NCBI GenBank assembly: GCA_009731375.1
Contig: BJOX01000045.1
Location: forward strand, 1,122,185 to 1,162,704
Direction: 5' to 3'
Length of the DNA stretch: 40,520 nt
Origin: Paulinella micropora
Lineage: Eukaryota > Cercozoa > Imbricatea > Euglyphida
Of the stretch, positions 1 to 10,328 are shown one piece after another. The number at the start of each line of letters is the position of its first letter. Positions within the stretch are counted from its first letter, which is position 1. Both the position numbers and the translations under genes were made by a program. The notes beneath the pieces are model-generated. The model was not told the origin of the DNA, searched no databases, and saw only the letters and a list, made by a program, of their open reading frames with translations.

Positions 1-222
1 TTTGGAACATGGCAGGATCTCGCTTGCAGATCAAGAGCAGCTTGTGAAACAAATTTCTGACGCTGATGAGTGAAATTGAATTGAGAGAAGACAAATAGAT
101 GGCAGGATCTCGCTTGAAGATCAAGAACAGCTTCTGAAACAAATTGCTGACGCATTAATGCTGCTGATGATTGAATTGAGAGGAGAGAGAGAGAGAGAGA
201 GAGAAAGAATGAGAGAGAGAGA
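1..222. repeat. Imperfect tandem duplication followed by a GA microsatellite
   Basis: Two imperfect copies of a segment of about 80 bp (roughly 11-87 and 102-183) share GGCAGGATCTCGCTTG and CAGCTT.TGAAACAAATT. A (GA)n run follows at about 183-222. The first copy has an open frame from base 2 to a TGA at 71-73, and the second copy keeps the same reading sense, with residues such as RISLEDQEQLLKQI. This could be the tail of a duplicated exon from a gene lying to the left, but there is too little sequence to name it. Confidence 0.5.
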
Positions 223-822
223 TAAACTGTATATATATATTAAGTACAAAAGGTATATTATTAAATAATATCATTGTTATTTATATCAATCAAGTTCAAT
301 ATCAATATTAATATTAAGCTTAAAATTACTAAGTTAATATTAATAATATTGAAGTTAATATCATTGCGAAATTGTTCCGCAATTCAGCAGGGCACTGTCA
401 GTAATCATGATTAATATTAATATTAATATTAATATATTAATACTGTCACAAAAAATGAACTCCGATTGCGCCGCCTACCTTTTATTAATAAAAAACCCAA
501 AAACTAAATTTTCACTAAAACTGAAAATTTCACCAAAAATGAAATTTTAATACAAAATTTGGATTTCAACCAAAAACCAAAATCCTATTTTTTTTGTTGT
601 CTTGAATGTCAACAGCAATAGAATTTTAATCATTAGTGTGTTGAACTTGTAGTAAACTCAATAATAAAATGAGACAGAGTAGAAAGGAGAGCAAACAGAG
701 GTAAAATATAGGCTAATCAAAACAAAAGCAATAGCAAAGAAAACAAACAGGCGCAGGCAAGACAAACAAAGAGCAGGAGGAGACATATGAGGAAAGGATG
801 AAACATGTGAAGGCTCAACTTG
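223..822. other. AT-rich flank without genes
   Basis: This stretch is strongly AT-rich, with runs of TTAATATTAATATTAATA (about 405-445) and poly-A patches. No supported coding frame, RNA gene or element end was seen before the target-site duplication at 823-827. Confidence 0.5.
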
Positions 823-827
823 ATAGT

Positions 828-1051
828 TGTACTATCCCCAACGATAGCTCAATGGAAGCCTCGGAGTAAGTCGGTAATATAACCAAACACAGTCCTCAAA
901 AAAGAGAATGATGTCTCGTTATATTAGCTCAGTGACGCAAAGACAAAAAGCCGCCAAAAGACCAGGATCAAATTGGCATTTCAGACGTGTCCGGCCAGAC
1001 GAAATCTATAAATAAGTTTTTTACCTGATAATTCGGGGGGTGATGTCCACA
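828..1051 (-). repeat. 3' LTR of the gypsy element
   Basis: This is 224 bp with TGT/ACA ends. It matches 10952-11169 except for about three substitutions and one 6-bp indel near 857-862. That low divergence suggests a fairly recent insertion. The low divergence sits oddly with the many lesions in pol. Confidence 0.93.
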
Positions 1052-1070
1052 GTACCCCCTCCCAGTTTTT
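1052..1070 (-). promoter_or_regulatory. Polypurine tract next to 3' LTR
   Basis: On the minus strand the bases directly before the LTR read AAAAAACTGGGAGGGGGTAC. A purine tract immediately 5' of the 3' LTR is the usual plus-strand DNA primer of LTR elements. A second copy of GGGAGGGGGTAC stands before the related LTR at 13795, which supports the assignment and the orientation. Confidence 0.8.
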
Positions 1071-1869
1071 TATGGCGGAACTTCGTTTCCGACATAATAC
1101 GCTTTGAACTGATTTCTTTTCTGACTAAGATTCGTTTAGAGTTATGTATGAAGATACATCAACCCACGAATTAGCCGTTATAAAACAACAATGATACTTG
1201 CCCCGGTACCAATCGTATATATACTCTAGCACATTCAGTATCTATATTAAAATCTTCCTCTTTCTTCTGTCGATAAGATATTTGTGCAGTATGTCCAAGT
1301 ATAATGTTTTATGGTTGAGTAATAATGTAATGTCGCCATTTCCATATATATGTAATAACCGGTCGTCGGTTTCCATAAATACATTTACTTTTTGTGAAGA
1401 CATACCCTTGTATAAATCGGTATCATTTAATATAGTGTCAGGTGATCAAGTCTGACGACTATATCCGAAGTTGGGTTGAGGTGCGCCCTAACCTTGCGAT
1501 ATCGGCTACAAGTAGAGATCGATGGAATCCGGTGTAGCAGTTCATGTTATTAAAATATATCAGTTCTTGATTAGACTGTAGAGTCTTTAATGAGATCATC
1601 ATTCTGGTACTAATGCGGGTCGTATCCAGGAAACACCATCGCTCACTCAAATAGCGATCCCGTAACGGTGCTGTTTCGTGGCCGTCTCGTCTGTCTCTGC
1701 CGAAGCAAGAGAATAGAATGCCTATTTTTTGTCAGCTGTGTCTTGTTAATCTCTAGAAGAATGAATGCTGTAGTAGCTTTAATATCTAAGTAAGGTTGTC
1801 GGGACGATATTGGATCAATGCTATGTTCGCAATCGATCAGGTCCACAATACTTCTAGAGAAAAAAATAC
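1071..1869 (-). other. 3' untranslated region of the gypsy element
   Basis: About 800 bp lie between the end of pol (1870) and the polypurine tract. No domain or convincing frame was seen. The first 120 bp or so resemble the remnant at 13630-13794, so this region belongs to the element. Confidence 0.6.
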
Positions 1870-3054
1870 TTACTTTAGACGCCGTTTACGCGCGCGGACT
1901 CCTTTACCTGGTGGAGGACCTCCAACCAAAGTTAAGTCTAAGGTAGACTGTTCGAGGACGTCCCAAATTTTGTGAGGGATTGCGCCTTGTGCCAAGTCAA
2001 AAGGAATGTCCAGCACCCCTCGTGGTAGTGCTTGTATGGTCCACGCGGTATGATCTTTATCTGTGGGAGATATGGTATCATCCCATGTCTCAAGTTTCTT
2101 GGCGTCTTTATATACTGGAAGGTATTGTCTTACTTTAGGATCTTCCACTGGATCCAGACTCCTCCAGAAATGTAAGACTGGTTGTATTATTTGTGCCGCA
2201 GTCGAAATTCGATTCGATCGCGTATGGCGTTTGTGAGGTACTGCCATGACTCTCATGAGATATAAATCTGAGAGCGTGTCATCGGCTACGTGTTGAGCCG
2301 CAGGCCTCACCAAGTAAAAAGCGTCTTTGGCCCATGAAATATGTCCAATCGCATCTCCTTCTTTCCAACTGGGGTGAACGAGAGTGTCATTGCCCGCGCG
2401 AGGGTCTTGATCTCCGTCATCGCTCCCCTCTTGATGGACTCCTTGCGAACGTGCCGTCCTTATCGCCTTTCTCGGTCGGTCGTAGATAAGGTCATTTTGC
2501 GCTCTCCTTATTTGCGCCTCCGTGAACTTTCCTTCCGGCACGTTCGACTCCACCCTTTTGCGGGTCTGAGTCCCCGCCGCACTTTTGCGGTCGGTGGCCC
2601 GCTTGTTCTCCAGCTCAGCCTCCTCCTTCTCCGCAATTGGTGCCCTGTAGGCATCCCGTTCCGAGATATCCTCCTGACGGATTGGTGGGACCTCTTTAAA
2701 GTCAGCCTCCATCCGTTTGAGTGCTTGATCAACGGACTCATCTTCAAGTAGGAAGGGATCATACTTAATCAGCCTTCGTACATTGACTATTTGAACTTTC
2801 CCTCTGCCCCTGATTTTATAATTCAAAGGCCCCATCTGTTCCATGATCTGGTATGGTCCTTTCCAGTGGATGAACAGCTTCGAGCTGACTCCCTGAGGAA
2901 CCTGAGGATGATACAGTAGTACAATATCCCCGACCTGAAATCTGACTTGATCCAGGTGTGCCTGCCTGACACCTTCAGCATCAGTCTGCCTGCGCTCCGC
3001 CTCCCTATGCGCCTGTACTATTTGCTCCGCCTCCATCTTCGCCCGAAGTCTCAC
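1870..3054 (-). pseudogene. gypsy pol: integrase C-terminal module with long tail
   Basis: This is the C-terminal part of the integrase reading, 394 residues open. Near residues 35-110 is the GPY/F module typical of Ty3/gypsy integrases: a basic helix, FQVGDIVLLYHP, WKGPYQI, and NVRRLIKYDPF. After it come about 280 more residues rich in charged and RKR-type stretches that I do not recognise. No chromodomain signature is evident. The frame is entered by a frameshift from the integrase core near 3052, because the upstream frame ends in a TGA that overlaps this ATG. The ATG is therefore probably not a true start. The product would bind DNA during integration. Confidence 0.75.
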
Positions 3055-3506
3055 CCCAAACGGCTCATCCTGATCTGCCCATGAATCTCTTTTGGGTGCA
3101 GCAGTGAGGCTGGGATGGCGGGTTCACGCCCATATACCAATTGGTATGGCGAGACGGAACCTTTTGAACCACCTAGCGCTGTAGAGGGTAGGCAATTCAT
3201 AGCAAAGGCAAACGAGGATGCTGCCTCCACCCATGCCTTTTGGTTCTCCTTCTTCATACAATACATCTTCAGCGCGGCCTTGAGGGGTCTATGCACCCGC
3301 TCTATCTTGCCGTTCGCTCTGGGGTTATAGGCGGTGACATATTGCCATTTCATGCCGTAATATGCAGATAGCTTGTCGATGACTTCATTATTAAAGTCAG
3401 AGCCTCGATCTGAGCATATTTTTCTCGGCACCCCAATCTGTGAGATGATCCTGTCAATCAACGCCTTGGCTGTTGTTTCGCCCGTAACGTCTTTGACTGG
3501 GACCAC
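3051..3506 (-). pseudogene. gypsy pol: integrase catalytic core, second half
   Basis: This is the rve-type integrase core. The second catalytic aspartate lies in ICSDRGSDF, and the glutamate in NPRANGKIERVHRPLK about 35 residues later, giving the D,D(35),E arrangement. Further on is the family-typical PYQLVYGREP. The first aspartate is in the preceding piece (3458-4174), in another frame, so a frameshift near 3480-3510 separates the halves. A second frameshift near 3052 leads to the GPY/F piece. The product would cut and join cDNA ends in the nucleus. Confidence 0.85.
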
Positions 3507-4174
3507 CCATACATAGTGGTGGCTCTGTCTATGGCCGTTAGAAGGTATCTGTAACCTTCCGTCGTGACCGGGAAAGGTCCTACATGATCAGTGTGTAAGA
3601 ACTCGAACATTCCTAAGTGTAAAGGAAAAGTCCCGATCAGGCCAAAATTCGCCTTCAATGGTGTTTTGGATGTCTTGCATGGGATGCATGCATTGACCTG
3701 TTCATCAATATTCTCCTTCATCTTCTTCCACCAGAATCGTCTCGAAATGAACATATGCGTTCTTTGTCGGCCCGGGTGCGCCAGTAGTGGGCAGTTATGA
3801 GCAGCGACAAAAATGATGTGTCTGAGTTTCTCAGGAACCCAGAGAGTCCATTTGTCTGGTTGTGATGCATAGCGCCCGTGTTGGCCTTTGTACCACAAGA
3901 GACCGTCTCTCCACCCCATCTCCTTCTGTTGCTCCTTAATCTCCTTCGTCATTTTCAGCTCGTTCGGGTTCTTGTATAGCTGTATTAGCCTTTTGAACTC
4001 CAGATCGAGAGCCTGTTGCTGTCTCCATGCAGTGGGTGAGGCTATGTGGATAGTCCCATCCTCTAGCTGCACTCCTATCCTCTCAGGGTTTTCGTCTAAC
4101 TCCTCCTTGTTCTCCTGCGGGGGTTCCGCATATGCTTCTTGCTTAATCTCTTCTTGTTTTATCTCCGCCTTCAT
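3458..4174 (-). pseudogene. gypsy pol: integrase zinc finger and first half of core
   Basis: The piece begins with a Glu/Lys-rich linker (about residues 1-35). The integrase H2C2 zinc finger follows: histidines in AAHNCPLLAHPG and cysteines in CIPCK. The core starts with HTDHVGPFPVTTEGYRY, which carries the first catalytic Asp, and continues LLTAIDRAT. The final residues after TTMYGW are out of frame with the rest of the core at 3051-3506. The piece lies in the same frame as 4196-4462, separated only by a TAG at 4196-4198. Confidence 0.85.
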
Positions 4175-4195
4175 ATTCTCATATGCGTCATAGGA

Positions 4196-4462
4196 CTACT
4201 CAGCATCCTCGAGGACATGTGCTGTACAACATATCCCATGATCCGGACCTTGCGGGCTATGACGTAGACCCGATCGGTTATATCGGACCCCTCTCACCAT
4301 CTGCATCGACTCGATATGATGCACTTCGTATGTGCAGTCTGGGGATAGATCCTCCATTTCTGCTGATGATACGTCTGAGTGAAACTTTAGCCTGGAGAGG
4401 CTGTCAGCGACAACATTTCGCTTGCCGGGTAGATGGACCATTGCAAAATTGAAGCATGACAA
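4196..4462 (-). pseudogene. gypsy pol: RNase H end and connection to integrase
   Basis: The segment HLPGKRNVVADSLSR is the well-conserved end of the gypsy RNase H domain. The remaining residues form a linker toward integrase. The frame is entered by a frameshift from 4387-4739 at about 4460-4475. It ends with an in-frame TAG (4196-4198), after which the same frame continues into the integrase finger. In this copy the stop would cut integrase off from RT/RNase H. Confidence 0.8.
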
Positions 4463-4739
4463 GAATGCCTGCCAATGATTCTCGCTAGACGGCCAGTCTG
4501 TTCATGATTCATCAGCCATAGTAAATTCTGGTGATCAGTCCTTACTATAAACTGAGGTCCACCCCATAAATACTCTCTCAACCGTTTGAGGGCCCAGACC
4601 ACCGCCAGTGCCTCTCTCTGTCTTGTACAATAGTTTCGCTCCGCCGAGCACAACTTCTACTTATAAACATGATCGGGCGCAACTTTTTCTCCTCATCTTC
4701 CTGTTGTAAGACTGCGCCGATCGCGAACTTTGATGCGTC
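4387..4739 (-). pseudogene. gypsy pol: RNase H domain, main part
   Basis: From 4739 leftward the minus strand reads DASKFAIGAVLQQ, the catalytic start of gypsy RNase H. SAERNYCTRQREALAVVW and FIVRTDHQNLLWLMNH follow. The two parts are in different frames, with a 1-base lesion near 4655. The preceding residues (MPDFSKQFVVDT) sit 3.4 kb away on the plus strand at 8090-8124, so the domain is split by the inversion breakpoint at 4739/4740. Confidence 0.85.
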
Positions 4740-5210
4740 GTCGCCGTTCTGCGCCGACTGCGCAAGGATCAGGGGTGGAAATTACAGGATGTCGCGGACC
4801 ATGACCACGAACTAGCTGACGCGATCAATTCTCTTTTCGCTAGAGATGATCAGAAGACGGCAGCCATAGAAGTCGCAAGTAGAGGAAGAGGTGGAACACG
4901 AGGAAGGAGGAGGGAGAGGAATCAATCGAGGAGGAGGAGCCCCTTTCGCACGAGGCACATACACTCGCGGGGGGGAGGATTTGTGAGAAGAGGAGGAGGA
5001 AGAGGTGTATTTCAAGGTAGAGGAGGAGGAAGATGGGATGGCCGAGGTGGATACGGCAGCGCAGAGCGCCCGTACCACAGAGATGGGGGCTGGGCAGACG
5101 GCTCGAGCTCAAGCTCGAGTTCCTCAGCACCACAGGCCTATGCGACATCAGGCGCAACCACTACCGACACTGATGCCGACTCAGGTAACAGATTTGAGGT
5201 AGTCCAATGA
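4740..5210 (+). pseudogene. gypsy gag: displaced C-terminal RG-rich part
   Basis: An open frame without its own start runs from the breakpoint at 4740 to TGA at 5208-5210. It has an Asp/Glu/Ala helix (DVADHDHELADAINSL), then an arginine/glycine-rich stretch with RGRGG, RRGGGRGVFQGRGG and GRWDGRGGYG, then a serine run and a Thr/Asp tail. RG-rich tails bind RNA. Its opposite-strand position makes sense as the missing end of gag (8182-10328), carried away by the inversion, because both pieces end exactly at the breakpoints. A start codon at 4983 lies within the RG region and is unlikely to be real. Confidence 0.7.
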
Positions 5211-5261
5211 CTAGAGAAGGAGGGAGAAAACAGAACAACATGCATTGCACGATACACCGTT

Positions 5262-6830
5262 GTGCAGGTCCCAACCAAGGGTACCAGTGAGTCTAAGAGC
5301 CCACAGCAGGCCACAGACCAACTCAAAGGTAGTACAATACCAGTACACCCATCACGACAACAAACAGTGCATGCTGCTAATAGGCAGGCGAGTAAAGCGC
5401 TGGCAAAGAGAAAGCAGGCGGGCCTGTCGCAGCCACAGCCGAAGAAAGTAAGAATAGAACCGGCAGTTAATCTTATCAACTTGCCGAGACAGACAATAGA
5501 CAAGGAGGATGGAGGACATCAACCTCTCCTCACGGTCTCAAACAGAGAAAGCAAGGACAATCATCCTTCGCCTGTGAACAATACCCAAAAAGACATTACA
5601 AAAACGGCGGAAAGGGAGGAGGAGGCGAACCTCGAGAAAAGGATACAGATTTTAGAACACAAGCTCCTTGTATTGGCCTTAAAAAGTCACCGGCCAGACG
5701 CTTTATGCTATACGAACCTTTTTTGTGAAACATTAAATACCTTTATAAACGTTGGTAATGATACTATGGCGAATATTAATATTGTCGGCCGGAAATTTAC
5801 TACGAAACACCATGCGTGGTTAGAAACTAATATGAAAAAATCATCTGGCACCTTGAAAGGAGTTAGTAGTCGGACGGATATAACGGGCATCATCACTTTA
5901 AATTTTAAATTGAAATCCGGACGAGTATATCGAGTGGACTTGTACGTTGTCCCCGAATACCACGGATCTGTTCTTTTGTCGTACGACCAACTGGCGACAA
6001 TGAACGTAGTGATTGATTGCGCCGCCAAAAGAGTCATATACGGCGTAGAGCCAGGAGAAGAATATACTGTCGACTCTCTCCATGCTATTGACTCATACGA
6101 GGCCCTACACCTAGGGGTAGCATCGGAAGGGAAACAGGTGGCCATTACACACGCATATGAGGCATATATGCCAACGGACGCGGTGTCTAAAGATGGTTCA
6201 AACCTGTCAGACAAGAGAGAGGCGGAGGTCTATACGGCTACAGTCTCTACACAATGGGATAAAAAGTCGATAGACGATCTCATTGAAAAGAGGAAAGAGG
6301 AGATTATATGCATGGGAAAAAGGTGCCCATCGTTGGCGAGATTTGAAGAAGGAGCAGGGGCCGATGTATATATTACCAACGGGTATTGCTTTCACGTAAA
6401 GGTGGAAGAGAAGGACAGACAGGAGTTTATACCGAGGAGAAGGGGACGACTCCCTGATATCCCGGCAGAAGATATTAAAAGCTTTATTACCGAATTCTGG
6501 GGTGACGAGCCTACGTGGCCGCGCTCACTGACAGAAGTGAAAAAGTGCCTGCGCACTCTTTTTGAAAATAATAAACCATATACGGTCATACTCCCGTACA
6601 ATGAGAAGGCGATATGGGCGCAGGAGATACGGGACCGGCTTATTGATCATCCGATACCGGTGCCCTCACGGAAGCAACACTTAGTGGTGGCTTGTCGTCT
6701 CGGGACTCGTGAGCAGAGCAGTGCATACAAGCGGAAGCTCAGAGACCAGGACAAGTTGAAATTGATTCCTCAAGCATTCACATGCTTCGATGGTTTCTAC
6801 ACCCGAAAAGCTCCGTTGCAATATGCGTGA
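5262..6830 (+). pseudogene. gypsy pol: N-terminal and aspartic protease region
   Basis: 522 residues are open. After a basic, Gln-rich start and a short coiled stretch (near residues 115-135) comes a retropepsin-like region at about 155-265. It contains VGNDTMANINIVGRKF, TGIITLNFKL, RVYRVDLYVVPEYHGSVLLSYDQL and MNVVIDCAAKRVIYG. The C-terminal half shows how gypsy proteases lead into RT. The expected catalytic DTG/DSG seems to be DTM here, so activity is doubtful. The frame ends at TGA 6828-6830, and the same frame resumes directly toward RT. It lies inside the inverted block. Confidence 0.75.
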
Positions 6831-6839
6831 TTAATAGAT

Positions 6840-8138
6840 ATGTTGGTAGATCTGGCGGAGGACGACGAACCAGACACTGCCACATATGAAAAAACGGGAA
6901 TGGACGATATATCAGAAGAAGAGTTGGGCTTGGAGGAGGACAGAGCACCCCTCAAGCATCACAAGAGAATGTCAGAGGAGGAGTTTAAGGCGGCGATAGA
7001 CGAGAAATTGGCAGGAGGAGCAGGTACGGAGAAGGAGAAAGAGGTTTTGAAAGAGAGATTGAAGGCGAACAAAATGATTTTTGACCCCCCTCAAGCGGGA
7101 GGTGTCAAGCCGGAAGACTTCACTGCGGTTATTTGTAAAATACCAGGTGCTGAGCCTTCCCCGGCGCCACGACGGGCAAATCTGAGTATACATGAAGCAA
7201 AGATCGCAGAAGAACAAGCACGACAGTTACTCGATGAGGATTTCATTGAGAGATCGACATCTCCAATAGTTTCCCAACCGAGACTGGTGCCTAAACCGGG
7301 AGGAGAATGGCGCTTAACGGTTAACTATGCCCGCGTCAATAAAATTTTAGAGGAGGAACGAAATCCATTACCTACTCTTGAAGAAGGAAGGCGAGTATTG
7401 CGGAACGTCAAGTTATACTCAGTCATTGATCTGAAGAATGGCTTCTGGCAAATTCCACTGGATGAAAAGTCCAGATGGCTGACTGCATTTGTAGTAGGAA
7501 TGGAGATATATCAGTGGAAAGTACTTCCGATGGGACTCAAACAGGCCCCGGGACTCTTTCAGAAAGCGATGCAAAGCATGCTGAGTAGCAAATATAATGA
7601 CCAGACAGAGGGAGGTTTCATGAGGAGAAGAGGACAGAAGGCGGGAGAGTACGCATTTTGTTACATCGATGACATTATCGTGTACTCCAATACGATGGAA
7701 GAGCACATCGACCATCTAACAGACATTTTCAGGCGTATCAAACTATTTGGCCTGAAATGTAATTTGAAGAAATGTCAACTCGCAAAGACAAGCGTGACAT
7801 ATTTGGGGTACGAAATCTCTTACAATAGAGTCTCGATATCCAAAAAGAAGAGGGAGGAGATCATGAGCCGGCAGAGGCCGAAGAATCCCAAAGAACTGCA
7901 CTCATTTCTTGCGATGGCGCAATATTACAGCCAGTTCATACCCAATTGGGGTGCAACTCGGGCTAAGTTGGAGAGAATGATCGACTTCGGTGATTTTGAG
8001 AAGTGGGATGATGAAGCCTTAGAAGCGTAGAACACGCTCAAAGATCTCATCTACAAAGATCCGAAGGATGGCGGACTCGTGCTGATGATGCCCGACTTTT
8101 CGAAGCAATTCGTAGTCGACACAGACGCATCAAAGTTC
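6840..8138 (+). pseudogene. gypsy pol: reverse transcriptase and start of RNase H
   Basis: This is RT of the Ty3/gypsy type. Motifs in order are LLDEDFIERSTSPIVSQPRL, GEWRLTVNYARVNKI, YSVIDLKNGFWQIPL (first catalytic Asp), LPMGLKQAPGLFQKAM, FCYIDDIIVYS (YIDD active site) and TYLGYEIS. The thumb follows with HSFLAMAQYYSQFIP. An in-frame TAG at 8028-8030 interrupts it, and the frame then continues with MPDFSKQFVVDTDASKF, the start of RNase H, until the assembly gap. It is in frame with 5262-6830, with one TGA between them. The enzyme would copy the element RNA into DNA in cytoplasmic particles. Confidence 0.92.
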
Positions 8139-8148
8139 NNNNNNNNNN
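8139..8148. other. Assembly gap (10 N) at the inversion breakpoint
   Basis: The same 33 bp precede the gap (8092-8124) and follow it (8149-8181). The contigs therefore probably overlap and the gap is not a real insertion. Protein readings across it are not reliable. Confidence 0.9.
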
Positions 8149-8181
8149 CCGACTTTTCGAAGCAATTCGTAGTCGACACAG

Positions 8182-10328
8182 GTGTTGGTTTCGTCCGACC
8201 GTACGTTCTTGAGGAGTGTGTTTCGGATGCGGGTGTCCTCGACATCGTGGTTGTACGGGCATTTCTTATTTGTGTGTTTGAAGCATTGTGCCCGTGCCCA
8301 CCAACGAATACAAGGTGTGTTAGCTTCACGACTGTTCTCTCTTGGTCGCTTTCCTAGAGATCGTTGCGTATGTGCGGCTTGCGGTTGAGCAGAAGCCGAT
8401 GCAGAACCGATCAAGGATGCTGTCTGGCTGTCGAGCCTCTGACAAGCGGTCATTACTTCGGTCCACAACATTTTTGGGCTCACGGCCTTAGTCGTGGCCT
8501 CAAAGACGCTCATCTCCAAAAAGTTCAAGTGCTTTACCTTGTCGAAGGTTTTGCAGTCTTGCATGAGCAGTGTGAGCTTATTTTTGTTGTAGACGTGCAA
8601 AGCACTGAGGAAATATAGGAGTATGGCTTTGTGGTTATAAAAGAGAGTGTACTGGGTGCCCACATTTGTTAAGACAGATGCAAGCTGAGTGACAGACTGC
8701 AACTGCTCCGATACTAAGTCGAAAATTTCAAACCCAATCAATGTGCCAGTGCACAAGTGTTGGTATCCACTTGCCTTAAAGTATCGAATGAGGGCAGCAA
8801 TGGCCAGAGTACAACTCATCTCTGCATGTCCACCTTTCCTTGCTAGCTCCTCCTCTCCTCTGTACTTCTCGTAAGTTATACGATCAAAACCAGCTCCAAG
8901 GAGGGATCGATCACAGAGATGTTCTAGGACTTCATACTCCTGCTCCACCTCACACTGGTTTTGCTGGAAGCATCTGTCCATCTCATTGAGCTTAGTCATG
9001 AGGGTCTTCTCTGTGTCAGCCTCATTGGCAGTGATAGCATAGAGCTTAAGGCCCCCTCCCCCAATTTTGATTTTAGCTAGGGCTGCCTGCAGCGCCTGCT
9101 TTTTCTTCTGGGAGTCAGTCAAGTTAATTACTGTCCCTCCCCCTTGGGGTCCTCCTCCTGTGGGTCCTCCTCCTGCTTTCTTGGGAGCTGGGTTAGATGT
9201 GGTAGGTGGAGCCGTTGGCTGTGGAGCCACCCGTGCTACTGCCATTGCCACAGCTATCTTCTCCTTCTGCTCCTTCTCCTCTTTCTGTCTCGTCTCTTCT
9301 TCTTTCACCTGTCGTGCTAGATGAGTCACGAACTGTGCAAGCCCTGTGGCACTAGAGAGGAAGTGTGCCTTTTCTCTCATGGAAGACTTATCAGCTCTGT
9401 TATTATTTGGGATTGTTGTGAGAGGGCCTTTAATGAGAGTGTGATTCTTCGTGTGGGCCCATTGTTTCCATGTTGGTTTTTGCTCCTTCCCCTCAAAGAG
9501 GCCCTTATGGAGTTGTGTGAGGCGTTCAAGCACCTGACAAGACTGGTCAACCTCCTCGTAAACAGGATGTTGCCTTGTGTTGTCTTTCAGTGCTTTGTAC
9601 ATTTCGTTGTAAGCCCGTGTGAAGGCAGTTACAAAAGCCTCAAGGGCAAACTCAATGCCACTTTGGTTTCTACCTTCGAACTTTCTTTCTAGATTCTTGA
9701 TATCAGTGGGGACACCACAGACAGACAGCCATGCTGCAGTTGTGCGTTTATTTTTCCACTGTATGTTTGTGCGTTCATAAAATTCCGCAACGAGCACAGC
9801 AGCGTAGAGTGTTGCAGATATGTCGTATATGTCGCACAGTGTAAGAGTGTCGCCATACTTGATATCCTGCAATGGCACTCTTTCGTGCTCAAACCTCACT
9901 TTGTTGAAGAGAGGCTTCGCAAGGCCGGGAATTTCGATCAGGAGGTTGCTTTGACCTTGTCCTGGTCTATTCCTTTTCTCGTAAGGAATGTAGATGTGTG
10001 TTTTATAATAGGTTGGGTAGTTAAGGAAGAAGGACTCTTCATCATCATATGTAGCCAACTGTTCCCATGTATTTGGGATATTCTGGCCAACATCCTCCAT
10101 CTCTCTCTCTGCCTCTGTCAATGGAGAGCCTCCAGTCTGACCTGCACTCGCTTCTTGTGCATTACCCCCCCCTGTCGACTCTACATCGGCTGTATACGTA
10201 TACTCCTCTCTCTCCTCTCCATCTCTATCCCCCCTCTCTTCTGAGTACTGAGTCTCCTGCTCCTCTCCTCCCTCACTAGGACCATAATCAGTTGGTGTCA
10301 CACCAGCCTGCTCATTCTCGTCTTCCAT
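8182..10328 (-). pseudogene. gypsy gag-like protein, truncated by inversion
   Basis: This is a long open frame of about 715 residues, starting at 10328 just downstream of the 5' LTR leader. It has an acidic N-terminus (about 1-90), a long helical body, a coiled coil (EEETRQKEEKEQKEK), a Pro/Gly hinge (GGGPTGGGPQGGG) and, near the end, a CCCH-type zinc finger CIRWWARAQC..C..NH. Position and finger suggest gag, the structural and RNA-binding protein. It does not resemble common gag sequences I know, so the call rests mainly on location. The frame is cut at 8182; its probable RG-rich end lies at 4740-5210 on the other strand. Confidence 0.65.

Noticed and set aside
2341-2751. Open frame on the plus strand inside the integrase tail
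   Set aside because: It is antisense to the conserved integrase reading and has no motif of its own.
8130-8357. Open frames crossing the N gap at 8139
   Set aside because: They depend on unknown bases and on a duplicated contig end.
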